Shown here piece by piece: positions 8,103-15,417 of a DNA stretch of 15,480 bases. The translations under genes and the position numbers were made by a program. Source of the DNA: a gamma proteobacterium symbiont of Bathyaustriella thionipta (GTDB lineage Bacteria; Pseudomonadota; Gammaproteobacteria; Chromatiales; Chromatiaceae); assembly GCA_025656895.1 (NCBI GenBank), contig JAHXHF010000289.1:1-15480 (forward strand), read 5' to 3'. Every line of letters begins with the position of its first letter. Positions within the stretch are counted from its first letter, which is position 1. The notes below the pieces were generated by a model. That model saw only the letters and a list, made by a program, of their open reading frames with translations. It was not told the origin of the DNA and made no database searches.

Positions 8103-8202
8103 GCCTGATCATTTAAGCATTCTTTGCGGCCAACCGTTCGTAACACTTTCGCCAACAGGCCGGATGTCTGATAATAGACCCGCATTGAGCAGGAGCTGTT
8201 TT
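8103..8202. promoter_or_regulatory. Possible promoter/operator before the P-loop-metA operon
   Basis: A 100-base gap between the regulator and the next operon. It contains GATAAT at 8170-8175, a possible -10 element, sitting between inverted arms GTCT (8166-8169) and AGAC (8176-8179). The -35 candidate at normal distance (8147-8152) is poor. AGGAG at 8191-8195 is a good ribosome binding site for the GTG at 8203. An operator overlapping a -10 would fit autoregulation or control by the adjacent XRE protein, but this is only inference. Confidence 0.3.
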
Positions 8203-9051
8203 GTGAAACTATCTACAGAAGAATTTCGTCACTGGAAAAATCGCCGTGTTACGCTGCTGGGTATGTCGGGCGTGGGCAAGACCTATTTGTCCAACATGCT
8301 GCGCGCGCATGACTGGTTTCATTATTCGGGTGACTATCGTATTGGCACGCGTTATCTGGATGAATCCCTACTGGATATGATCAAGCAGCAGGCCATGCAA
8401 TCGGCCTTTCTGCGTGACCTGTTGCGTAACGACTGGATCTCTATACGCAACAACATCAAGATCGACGATCTGGGGCCGGTACTGAGTTTTGTCGGCAAGC
8501 TGGGCGATCCACAGCAGGGTGGAGTTCCTCTGCAGGATTTTCAACGCCGCCAGGCCGAGTATCGCCAGGGCGAAATTGCCGCCATGCAGGATGTACCGGA
8601 TTTTATTCGCAAGGCTAAAGAAATTTACGGTTATCAGCATTTTGTCAACGATGTGGGCGGCAGCCTGTGTGAACTGGACAGCCCCGGCGTGATTGATCTG
8701 CTGGTCAAACACACGCTGATTTTATACATTAAAGTAACGGATGAAGCGGAAGAGCAAAAACTGATAGAGCGCGCGCAAAGTGCTCCCAAGCCTTTGTATT
8801 ACCGCCCGGAATTTCTGTTGGAGCAGCTGGCGGAATATCTGCAAAGTCACGACCTGCAATACGCGGCGCAAATGAATCCGGATGATTTCACCCGCTGGGT
8901 ATTTCCGCGCCTGTTTCATTCGCGCCTGCCGCGCTATGATGCCATCGCACAACCGCATGGTTATACGGTTACGTCACAGGAAGTGGCGCAGGTACGTGAT
9001 GAAAGCGACTTTCTGGAATTATTGCAAACCGCCATAGCCCGGAGCGACTGA
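8203..9051 (+). CDS. Uncharacterised P-loop NTPase coupled to metA
   Basis: A 282-residue protein that I cannot name beyond P-loop NTPase. The Walker A motif is GMSGVGKT (20-27), preceded by a hydrophobic strand VTLLG, as in small-molecule kinases and similar ATPases. A second motif candidate is HFVNDVGGS (147-155), and a hydrophobic strand TLILYIKVTD (171-180) may follow the core. There is no signal peptide or membrane segment. I chose GTG 8203 because AGGAG (8191-8195) sits seven bases upstream; an ATG at 8164 would add 13 residues. Its stop TGA shares one base with the metA start (TGATG), suggesting coupled translation. A nucleotide-dependent role linked to methionine supply is possible but unproven; kinase activity is also unproven. 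Confidence 0.8.
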   Translation: MKLSTEEFRHWKNRRVTLLGMSGVGKTYLSNMLRAHDWFHYSGDYRIGTRYLDESLLDMIKQQAMQSAFLRDLLRNDWISIRNNIKIDDLGPVLSFVGKLGDPQQGGVPLQDFQRRQAEYRQGEIAAMQDVPDFIRKAKEIYGYQHFVNDVGGSLCELDSPGVIDLLVKHTLILYIKVTDEAEEQKLIERAQSAPKPLYYRPEFLLEQLAEYLQSHDLQYAAQMNPDDFTRWVFPRLFHSRLPRYDAIAQPHGYTVTSQEVAQVRDESDFLELLQTAIARSD

Positions 9052-10139
9052 TGCCACTGGTCGCACACAATGAATTACCCACCTTCGCGCGCCTGCACAA
9101 CCAGGGTGAAACCACGGTGCTGAGCCGTGAAAAAGCCAAACACCAGCACATACGCGAACAACACATCGGCCTGTTGAATATGATGCCGGACAAAGCGTTG
9201 GCGGCTACCGAACGGCAGTTTTTCCGGCTGGTGGGTGAAAGCAATCCGATTGCGCAGTTTTATATGCATCCGTTCACGCTGGATGAACTGCCACGCAGCG
9301 AAGCCGCGCAACAACATATTGATCAATATTATGATCGTTTCGAAGATTTGCAGCGTGACGGGCTGGATGCGCTGATTATCACTGGTGCCAATGTCAGCGG
9401 CCCTGAGCTGGAAAAGCAGCCCTTCTGGAAGCCACTGATCGAGGTGATTGACTGGGCCGCGGAAAATGTAACCTCGACCCTGTGTTCCTGTCTGGCTACC
9501 CACGCAGTAATGCAGTTTCGCTACGCGCAGAAAAGAACGCATCACAGCCCGAAGCGCTGGGGTATTTTCGAGCATCAGGTAATTGATAAACAGCATCCGC
9601 TGGTGTTCGATATCAATACCCGTTTTGACGCGCCACATTCACGCTGGAACGATGTTTCCCTGCAACAGTTCAGGCAGGCCGGCTTGCGTGTTCTGGCCTG
9701 TTCTGAAGAAGTGGGTGTGCATCTGGCCAGCAGTGCCGATGGCCTGAAATTTATCTTTTTTCAGGGGCATCCTGAATATGACACCATTTCTTTGCTGAAA
9801 GAATACAAACGTGAAGTGCTGCTTTACGCCAGTGGTAACAGAAGCGATTACCCGCCGTTTCCGCAGCGTTATATCGGTGAAACCGAAAAAGCCATACTCA
9901 ATGAATATCGTATGCGGCTGGATGAAGCGCTGCATAAGGATCAGGCACTGCCCGAATTTCCCGAACCACTGATCAATCAGCATCTGCCCAACAGTTGGCA
10001 TGACACAGCCGAAGCACTGGTAAGCAACTGGCTGGGTATGGTGTACCAGCTGACCCACCAGCAACGCAAACTACCCCTGATGCCCGGCATAGACCCGGAT
10101 GATCCGCTGGGTTTGCTGGCACAGGATAAACCCGCATGA
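9051..10139 (+). CDS. metA: MetA-type homoserine O-acyltransferase, divergent long form
   Basis: A 362-residue member of the MetA family, which acylates L-homoserine with succinyl-CoA or acetyl-CoA at the first committed step of methionine synthesis. Family landmarks are LLNMMPDK (41-48), LIITGA (108-113), TSTLCSCLATHA with the aligned catalytic Cys147, GIFEHQV, APHSRWND, and QGHPEYD with His240 and Glu242 of the Cys-His-Glu triad. It is about 50 residues longer than the E. coli enzyme (309). The loop after TGA reads NVSGPE rather than P-L-G or P-V-E, where the residue deciding acyl donor lies in known enzymes, so succinyl or acetyl choice cannot be predicted. It begins on the TGATG junction with the P-loop gene and overlaps slyX by four bases. 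The cytoplasmic family assignment is firm; the exact substrate is less so. Confidence 0.87.
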   Translation: MPLVAHNELPTFARLHNQGETTVLSREKAKHQHIREQHIGLLNMMPDKALAATERQFFRLVGESNPIAQFYMHPFTLDELPRSEAAQQHIDQYYDRFEDLQRDGLDALIITGANVSGPELEKQPFWKPLIEVIDWAAENVTSTLCSCLATHAVMQFRYAQKRTHHSPKRWGIFEHQVIDKQHPLVFDINTRFDAPHSRWNDVSLQQFRQAGLRVLACSEEVGVHLASSADGLKFIFFQGHPEYDTISLLKEYKREVLLYASGNRSDYPPFPQRYIGETEKAILNEYRMRLDEALHKDQALPEFPEPLINQHLPNSWHDTAEALVSNWLGMVYQLTHQQRKLPLMPGIDPDDPLGLLAQDKPA

Positions 10140-10342
10140 CACAGCAACAGGCTCTGATTGATTTGCAGGAACGCATCAGCCATCAGGACGCGGCCCTGCA
10201 GGAACTGACCAAAGTGGTGCTGGCGCAGGAAGATCAGATAAAGCGACTGAAAAGCGCGCTCATTTCCATGAAACAGGAACTGCAGGAAGTGGCGCTGTCA
10301 TCCCCGGCTCAAGCGGGCAATGAGCCGCCCCCGCATTATTGA
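10136..10342 (+). CDS. slyX: SlyX family coiled-coil protein
   Basis: A 68-residue SlyX protein. Nearly all of it (about 3-55) is a charged, heptad-like helix (LIDLQERISHQDAALQELTK and following), predicted to form a coiled coil. It ends in the family's typical PPPHY. Length and C-terminus match SlyX of gammaproteobacteria, whose function is unknown. It starts on ATGA overlapping the metA stop, so it is likely expressed with metA. It is not the SlyD prolyl isomerase, next to which the E. coli gene lies. Confidence 0.9.
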   Translation: MTQQQALIDLQERISHQDAALQELTKVVLAQEDQIKRLKSALISMKQELQEVALSSPAQAGNEPPPHY

Positions 10343-10367
10343 TGATAGCTTTACAGAGAGGAGCTTC

Positions 10368-10820
10368 ATGACAACACTGGTCATACAGGCTGCCGAAAGT
10401 CATATGGTATCGGTTCTATTGTTTTCAGCACCTTTGATTTTATGGTTGCTGTCACGCATACCTTCCTTTCAAAAACCTTCTCGTCTGGCCGATTTTAACC
10501 GGCGCTGGAAGCATATTCCCATGCTGTTCATACTGCTCATTTATTACGCCTATCTCTATCAATCACTGTACTTTAATCAGTTTTATACATTAACCGCATC
10601 ACCGCAAAGTGACTGGGTGTTGCAATACAGAATGCCGCACAGCAGCCGCACACTGGATAAAAGGCAGATTATAAAAATTGATAAAGACGATATGAATACC
10701 ATCGGCAAAGGTATGGCTCGCCTGCAAATCAGGCTTGAAAATGGCGATCTTTTGCGCAGTGCCAGATTGAATCGGCAGCAGGCCAAAGAGTATGTTACCC
10801 AACTGAACAAGTTGCTGTAG
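10368..10820 (+). CDS. Unrecognised two-segment membrane protein
   Basis: A 150-residue protein that I do not recognise. Two hydrophobic segments are visible, about 13-30 (VSVLLFSAPLILWLLSRI) and 50-67 (IPMLFILLIYYAYLYQSL), separated by a basic loop. A soluble C-terminal domain of about 80 residues follows and is strand-rich (WVLQYRM, QIIKIDKDD, ARLQIRLENGDLLRSARL). That layout resembles small bacterial PH-like domain proteins, but this is only an impression. I chose ATG 10368 because AGAGGAG (10357-10363) lies just upstream. An in-frame ATG at 10320 would overlap slyX by 23 bases. It lies 25 bases after slyX and 14 before yaeQ, consistent with one operon. Confidence 0.75.
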   Translation: MTTLVIQAAESHMVSVLLFSAPLILWLLSRIPSFQKPSRLADFNRRWKHIPMLFILLIYYAYLYQSLYFNQFYTLTASPQSDWVLQYRMPHSSRTLDKRQIIKIDKDDMNTIGKGMARLQIRLENGDLLRSARLNRQQAKEYVTQLNKLL

Positions 10821-10834
10821 CCGTAGCTGACTTC

Positions 10835-11359
10835 ATGGCTCTGAATTCCACCATCCATAAAGCGACTGTGCATATTGCCAATATGGACAGGCATTATTAT
10901 CAAAATCACGAATTAACGCTGGCGCAACATCCATCAGAAACAGACCTGCGTTTTATGGTGCGTCTGCTGGCTTTTATATTCAATGCCCATGAGCAACTGC
11001 AATTCAGCAAAGGCCTGAGTTCAGATGGTGAACCTGATCTGTGGCAAAAATCATTGTCCGGTGAGATTGAACTATGGATAGACCTGGGGCAGCCGGACGA
11101 GAAAAGAATTCGCAAAGCCTGCGGGCGTGCCCAACAAGTGATTATTTATACCTATCAGCCGGCCAAAGCCAACATCTGGTGGCAGCAACATCATACAAAA
11201 CTGACACGCTTCCATAATCTCAGGATTATACAGATGCACTGTAAGGGCGTGGAAGCCATGATAAAGCGTTCCATGCAGTTACAATGCAATATTCAGGATG
11301 GCGAGCTGTATCTGAATGATGATGACTTGAATCTCACCATTACTCTGGAAGAACGCTAA
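10835..11359 (+). CDS. yaeQ: YaeQ family protein
   Basis: A 174-residue YaeQ protein, a compact cytoplasmic family with a PD-(D/E)XK nuclease-like fold but no established function. The family signature is strong from the first residue: MALNSTIHKATVHIANMDR, then LAQHPSETDLRFMVRLLAF, EPDLWQKSLSGEIELWIDLG and QPDEKRIRKACGRAQQVIIY. Residues E66, D68 and E76-E78 region are candidate nuclease-like acidic positions, by analogy only. The length matches the family (about 180). It starts at ATG 10835 and its stop is one base before the DUF1287 start. Confidence 0.93.
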   Translation: MALNSTIHKATVHIANMDRHYYQNHELTLAQHPSETDLRFMVRLLAFIFNAHEQLQFSKGLSSDGEPDLWQKSLSGEIELWIDLGQPDEKRIRKACGRAQQVIIYTYQPAKANIWWQQHHTKLTRFHNLRIIQMHCKGVEAMIKRSMQLQCNIQDGELYLNDDDLNLTITLEER

Positions 11360-11360
11360 T

Positions 11361-11990
11361 ATGATTCCATCCCTACGAAAGAAATGGGTGCCTTACTCCG
11401 TTCTATTCAGTGCAGGACTTTTTATTTCATTGTGCGTGTACGCAGATACGTAAGAAAGCGAGGCTTTTTCAAAACAACTATCTGATGCCGCATTACAACG
11501 AACAGAACATCTGGTTTTTTACAATGGCAATTATCGGAAGATTGATTATCCGGGGGGTGATGTGCCGGCATATATCGGTGTTTGTACCGATGTGGTGATT
11601 CGAGCCTACCGAGAATTAGGTATCGATCTGCAAAAAGATGTACATGAAGATATGTCGGCCCATTTTCAGGCTTATCCTGAAATATGGGGTTTGAAAAGGC
11701 CAGACAGCAATATAGATCATCGGCGTGTCCCCAATCTGCGGCGGCTGTTTGAACGCCACGGAAAGTCATTGCCGGTAACTCAATCGGGCAAAGATTATAA
11801 AGCCGGTGATCTGGTGACCTGGACAGTCTCGAAAAATGTGCCGCATATTGGCATTGCAACAGCAATACGCAGTACAGATGGCCAGAGGCCGCTGATTGTA
11901 CATAACATCGGCCTGGGACCACGGCTTGAAGATATGCTGTTTGATTACCCGATTACGGGGCATTATCGATATACAGGTGTTGCTGAATAA
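11361..11990 (+). pseudogene. DUF1287 protein gene interrupted by an in-frame TAA
   Basis: A gene of the DUF1287 family (E. coli YijF type), small exported proteins with a papain/NlpC-like conserved Cys. ATG 11361 opens a 30-codon signal peptide (KK near the N-terminus, hydrophobic core LFSAGLFISLCVYA). The next codon is TAA (11451-11453). The same frame then continues with full family character: YRKIDYPGGDVP, GVCTDVVIRAYRELGIDLQ (Cys at codon 75), PDSNIDHRRVPNLRRLF, VPHIGIAT, HNIG and ITGHYRY, to TAA at 11990. No shift in frame is needed, so this is a single nonsense change rather than an indel. A GTG at 11562 could start a fragment, but it would lack the signal peptide and 67 codons. It may be a recent pseudogene, a base-calling error, or suppressed. 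It begins one base after yaeQ. Confidence 0.82.
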
Positions 11991-12024
11991 TTTACATACT
12001 GACAAATCGGATTAAGGGTATTTT

Positions 12025-12615
12025 ATGAAAAAAACGGGCTATATTGCTTTTTTATTATTGGGCTTCTTGTTGTCGGCTCATGTATTAGCGGCTAAAGCCG
12101 TTTTTGCCGGTGGCTGTTTCTGGTGCATGGAATCAGACTTTGAAAAACTAGCGGGTGTGAGCGATGTGGTTTCCGGTTTTACCGGCGGTACACTTGAAAA
12201 TCCAACCTATAACGGTAACCATCAGGGACATTATGAAGCAGTAGAAGTCACTTACGACGCGGACAAAGTCAGCTATCAGAACTTGCTGGATTATTACTGG
12301 ATACATATCGATCCTTTTGATAACAGGGGACAATTTTGTGACAAAGGCCATAGTTATCTCAGTGCTATTTTTGTAGCCAATAAAGAAGAGCGAAAGCTGG
12401 CGGAAGCATCCCGGCAAAAAGTGGCAGCAGAATTTCCGGATAAAAAAATAGCTACCAAAATACCGGATGCCGGCATTTTTTATCCCATAAAAGGCAAGGA
12501 AAGTTATCATCAGGATTACTACAAAAAAAACCCGCTACGCTACAAATTTTATCGCTGGAACTGCGGTCGTGATCAACGGCTTGAAGAAATATGGGGTGAG
12601 CGGGCGGCTCATTGA
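12025..12615 (+). CDS. msrA: Exported peptide-methionine (S)-S-oxide reductase MsrA
   Basis: A 196-residue MsrA, which reduces the S epimer of methionine sulfoxide in oxidised proteins. The active site GGCFWCME (29-36) supplies catalytic Cys31. GQFCDKGHSYLSAIF (102-116) and YHQDYYKKNPLRYKFY are typical. Cys105 and Cys180 (RWNCGRD) are candidate resolving cysteines. Unlike cytoplasmic MsrA, it begins with a signal peptide (MKKTGYIAFLLLGFLLSAHV, cleavage probably near LAA at 23), so it should act in the periplasm or at the membrane. AAGGG (12014-12018) lies six bases before ATG 12025. A thioredoxin-like or membrane electron donor would be needed outside the cytoplasm; none is visible here. Confidence 0.94.
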   Translation: MKKTGYIAFLLLGFLLSAHVLAAKAVFAGGCFWCMESDFEKLAGVSDVVSGFTGGTLENPTYNGNHQGHYEAVEVTYDADKVSYQNLLDYYWIHIDPFDNRGQFCDKGHSYLSAIFVANKEERKLAEASRQKVAAEFPDKKIATKIPDAGIFYPIKGKESYHQDYYKKNPLRYKFYRWNCGRDQRLEEIWGERAAH

Positions 12616-12634
12616 AATAACAGCATGATCGCAA

Positions 12635-14758
12635 ATGAATAAAACTTCTGAGCAGGCTTTACAGGTTCTGCAATCGGTTTTCGGCTACCAGAGCTTTCGC
12701 TCATCCCAGCAAGCCATTATTGATACCTTGCTTGCGGGTGGCGATGCGCTGGTGCTGATGCCAACCGGCGGCGGCAAATCCCTGTGCTTCCAGATTCCGG
12801 CCTTGCTGCGCGAAGGCGTGGGCATTGTGGTATCACCCCTGATTGCCCTGATGCAGGATCAGGTAGTAGCCCTGCAACAACTGGGCGTGAAAGCGGCCGC
12901 GCTTAATTCTTCTATGGATGTTACCCAGGCCCGGCAGATTGAAGCGCAATTGCTTGCCGGTGAAATTGATCTGCTATACGTAGCCCCGGAACGCTTGATG
13001 AGCAGCGGTTTTCAGGATTTATTACGACAGATCAGAATCGCCTTGTTTGCCATTGATGAAGCTCACTGTGTTTCCCAATGGGGGCATGACTTTCGCCCGG
13101 AATATATTCAGCTTTCGGCCCTGCATGAGCAGTTTCCTGAAATCCCCAGAGTGGCACTGACCGCCACCGCCGATGAACCCACCCGCAAGGAAATTGTGCA
13201 GCGTCTGGGGCTGGAGCAGGCGCAACAATTCATCAGCGGCTTTGATCGTCCCAACATCCGTTATCGGGTGGCCGCCAATAGCAGCAGTACCCGTCAGCAA
13301 TTATTACGTTTTATCAAGCTGGATTATCCCGATCAGGCCGGTATTGTGTACTGTTTATCACGCCGCCGGGTGGATGAAACGGCCGCCTGGTTGCAGCAGC
13401 AGGATATTAAAGCGTTGCCTTATCACGCCGGCTTGAGCAAGCAGGAACGGGCCGCCAATCAGGAGCGTTTTCTGCGTGAAGACGGCGTGGTGATGGTCGC
13501 CACCATTGCTTTCGGTATGGGCATAGACAAACCCGATGTGCGCTATGTGGTGCATCTTAATCTGCCCAAAAGTCTGGAAGCCTATTATCAGGAAACCGGC
13601 CGTGCCGGGCGTGATGGAGAACCGGCGGAAGCCTTGCTGTTTTACGGACTGCAGGATGTAGTGACTCTGCGCCAGTTTGTGGTCAATTCCGATGCGGATG
13701 AAGCGCACAAGCGTATTGAAAGCCAGAAACTGGAACGCATGCTGGGTTATTGCGAGCTGACCACTTGTCGTCGCCAGGCGCTGCTGGCGTATTTCAGTGA
13801 CCCTATGGACGAACCCTGCGGCAACTGTGATACCTGTCTGAATCCACCGGAAACCTGGGATGCCACGGTGGCCGCACAGAAGGCGCTGTCATGTGTCTAT
13901 CGCACCGGCCAGCGATTTGGCGTGACCTATCTGGTGGATGTGCTGCTGGGTAAATTGAATGAGCGCATACAATCTTTCGGCCATGATCAGATCAGCACCT
14001 TCGGCGTAGGTGATGAACTGAATGCGACTCAATGGAAAGGCCTGTATCGGCAGCTGATCGCGCAAGGTCTGCTGCAAGTCGATCAACAGGGGCATGGCGG
14101 CTTGCGCCTGAGCGAAACCTGTCGCGCCATCTTGAAAGGTGAGCAAAGTCTGTTTCTGCGCAAAGAACAAAAAGCCGAACGCAAGGCCGCCAAAAAACGC
14201 AAATCCTCTTTTGCGGGTGCAAAAGGTGAACTATGGGAGGCGCTGCGTAAAAAACGACTGGAGCTGGCCGAAGAGCAGGGCGTACCGCCTTATGTGATTT
14301 TTCACGACAGTACACTGCTGTCCATGATGGAATATCATCCTGAAAACCGGCAGCAAATGGCACGCATATCGGGCATTGGTGAACGCAAGCTGGAATCTTA
14401 TGCCGAAGCCTTTTTACAGGTACTGGCCGAACATCCCGCCGGCACCACAAAAGCCAGCCAGCAAAGTGACACAGTAGCCGAAAGCATCGAACTTTTTCGC
14501 AGTGGCCTGAATATTGAAGAGATTGCCAGGCAGCGTGAATTGAAAGCCACCACCATCTACAGTCATCTGGCAGATGGCATAGAAAAAGACAAAATAGCCT
14601 TGAATGATGTAGTCGAACTGGATGAAAAAGAAATCAGCCGCATACAGGACATGCTGCTTGACCTGGGCGAAGGCCAGCGGCTTAAACCGGTATTTGATGC
14701 ACTGGATGGCCGCGTGGATTACGGCGTGTTGCGTTGTATTCATGCCAGTCTTGAATAG
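12635..14758 (+). CDS. recQ: ATP-dependent DNA helicase RecQ with C-terminal HTH extension
   Basis: A 707-residue RecQ helicase, which unwinds DNA 3' to 5' in recombination and repair. In order: Q-motif region (FGYQSFRSSQQAII, 16-29), Walker A PTGGGKS (43-49), DEAH box (141-144) with the aromatic-rich loop after it, motif III TATA, motif V VATIAFGMGIDKPD, motif VI QETGRAGRDG (319-328), and a zinc site formed by C378, C395, C398 and C401. The winged-helix RQC domain spans about 410-510 and HRDC about 530-600. After a short polar linker, residues about 612-705 form an extra helix-turn-helix domain (HTH_40 type: ARQRELKATTIYSHL, GLNIEEI). E. coli RecQ is 609 residues, so this is a longer form known in several bacterial groups. 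It starts 19 bases after msrA, with no good ribosome binding site seen. Confidence 0.96.
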   Translation: MNKTSEQALQVLQSVFGYQSFRSSQQAIIDTLLAGGDALVLMPTGGGKSLCFQIPALLREGVGIVVSPLIALMQDQVVALQQLGVKAAALNSSMDVTQARQIEAQLLAGEIDLLYVAPERLMSSGFQDLLRQIRIALFAIDEAHCVSQWGHDFRPEYIQLSALHEQFPEIPRVALTATADEPTRKEIVQRLGLEQAQQFISGFDRPNIRYRVAANSSSTRQQLLRFIKLDYPDQAGIVYCLSRRRVDETAAWLQQQDIKALPYHAGLSKQERAANQERFLREDGVVMVATIAFGMGIDKPDVRYVVHLNLPKSLEAYYQETGRAGRDGEPAEALLFYGLQDVVTLRQFVVNSDADEAHKRIESQKLERMLGYCELTTCRRQALLAYFSDPMDEPCGNCDTCLNPPETWDATVAAQKALSCVYRTGQRFGVTYLVDVLLGKLNERIQSFGHDQISTFGVGDELNATQWKGLYRQLIAQGLLQVDQQGHGGLRLSETCRAILKGEQSLFLRKEQKAERKAAKKRKSSFAGAKGELWEALRKKRLELAEEQGVPPYVIFHDSTLLSMMEYHPENRQQMARISGIGERKLESYAEAFLQVLAEHPAGTTKASQQSDTVAESIELFRSGLNIEEIARQRELKATTIYSHLADGIEKDKIALNDVVELDEKEISRIQDMLLDLGEGQRLKPVFDALDGRVDYGVLRCIHASLE

Positions 14759-14945
14759 ACCTGAACTCACGCGGATCAACAGGGTCACTGTGAAGGGGGT
14801 AATGCGCAATTAAGTATTGTGTCCCCATAATTCATAATTCTCCGGATCATGAGTGGCGCGCTGCTTTCGTTGAGGACTGTAATGATTTATATTGACTAAA
14901 TACAGACTCGAAAGGTGTCTAAAAATAGTTTAGGAACATTCAATA
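14759..14945. other. AT-rich gap between recQ and the toxin-antitoxin pair
   Basis: The longest gap in the window. No gene is convincing; the last open stretch ends at 14813 in a frame that shadows recQ. It holds the 7-base direct repeat ATAATTC ATAATTC at 14828-14841, and a TTGACT at 14892-14897 that could be a -35, although no good -10 stands at normal spacing. No strong hairpin with a T-tract is seen, so I cannot place a recQ terminator. The composition change suggests that the following module was acquired separately. Confidence 0.4.
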
Positions 14946-15170
14946 ATGGTCATGCACAGTACACAAGTATTAATAGAGAAAATTCAATCTCTTCCTACCG
15001 AGCGGATAGCTGAAGTGGAAGATTTTGTGGATTTTTTAAAGCAACGGGCCAGACTGCGTAGAGGAGCCACTCACAGTAAATCACTGGATTTTCCAGTTGA
15101 TGATCTCGGCCCCTGGCCGGAAGGGTTGAACTTACGCAGAGAGGATATGTATGGTGACAATGGACGATAA
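14946..15170 (+). CDS. DUF2281/VapB-like antitoxin
   Basis: A 74-residue protein of the kind usually paired with PIN-domain toxins. The N-terminal half has the DUF2281-like helix pattern IEKIQSLPTERIAEVEDFVDF (10-30), interrupted only by usual substitutions, followed by LKQRARLRRG. The C-terminal part (SLDFPVDDLGPWPEGLNLRR) is the likely toxin-binding tail, with a proline and aromatic cluster typical of such antitoxins. An AGGA at 14932-14935 suits ATG 14946; ATG 14952 is an alternative. It overlaps the PIN gene by 20 bases, the usual arrangement for coordinate expression and autoregulation by the pair. If the toxin is inactive, this gene may be a relic or neutralise other PIN toxins. Confidence 0.8.
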   Translation: MVMHSTQVLIEKIQSLPTERIAEVEDFVDFLKQRARLRRGATHSKSLDFPVDDLGPWPEGLNLRREDMYGDNGR

Positions 15171-15417
15171 GCCGATCTTTATTGACACCAATATTCTGAT
15201 CTATACCAACGTAGCAAGCGCACCATTACATGAGCAGGCGTTAAATGCTCTCAAGACAGCGTATCGAGCCAGTCGCTCTTTGTGGATCAGCCGGCAGGTA
15301 TTACGCGAGTTCATTGCTGCACGAACCCGACCTCAGACCTTCGCCGAACCCTCACCGCCTGATGTAGTCATTGAACGGGTACGGTATCTGGAAACTGAAG
15401 TTTCACTGTTTTTTTAA
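15151..15417 (+). CDS. vapC: PIN-domain (VapC-like) toxin, truncated
   Basis: An 88-residue frame with a PIN-domain N-terminal half: IFIDTNILIYTN (9-20), carrying the first catalytic Asp12, then a helix pair with the conserved glutamate region ISRQVLREFIAARTRP (Glu53). Full VapC ribonucleases have about 130-140 residues with further acidic residues (around HDAN and the LxTxNxxDF motif); these are missing, as the frame stops with LFF and TAA directly after a run of seven T (15409-15415). Downstream, the three frames together show a GK followed by a shifted TIHKHAHATDRN pattern (about 15429-15474) that recalls GKxxHDAxxxAT, suggesting frameshift decay. AGAGGA (15140-15145) five bases upstream supports ATG 15151. 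The nuclease is probably inactive. Confidence 0.72.
   Translation: MVTMDDKPIFIDTNILIYTNVASAPLHEQALNALKTAYRASRSLWISRQVLREFIAARTRPQTFAEPSPPDVVIERVRYLETEVSLFF

Noticed and set aside
8026..8202. Longer start for the P-loop gene overlapping the XRE gene
   Set aside because: The added residues have no family character, and AGGAG stands at the right distance from GTG 8203.
14784..14813. Short open frame and TCAC-T-GTGA palindrome after recQ
   Set aside because: The frame is the tail of a recQ shadow. The palindrome is too short for a terminator or operator call.
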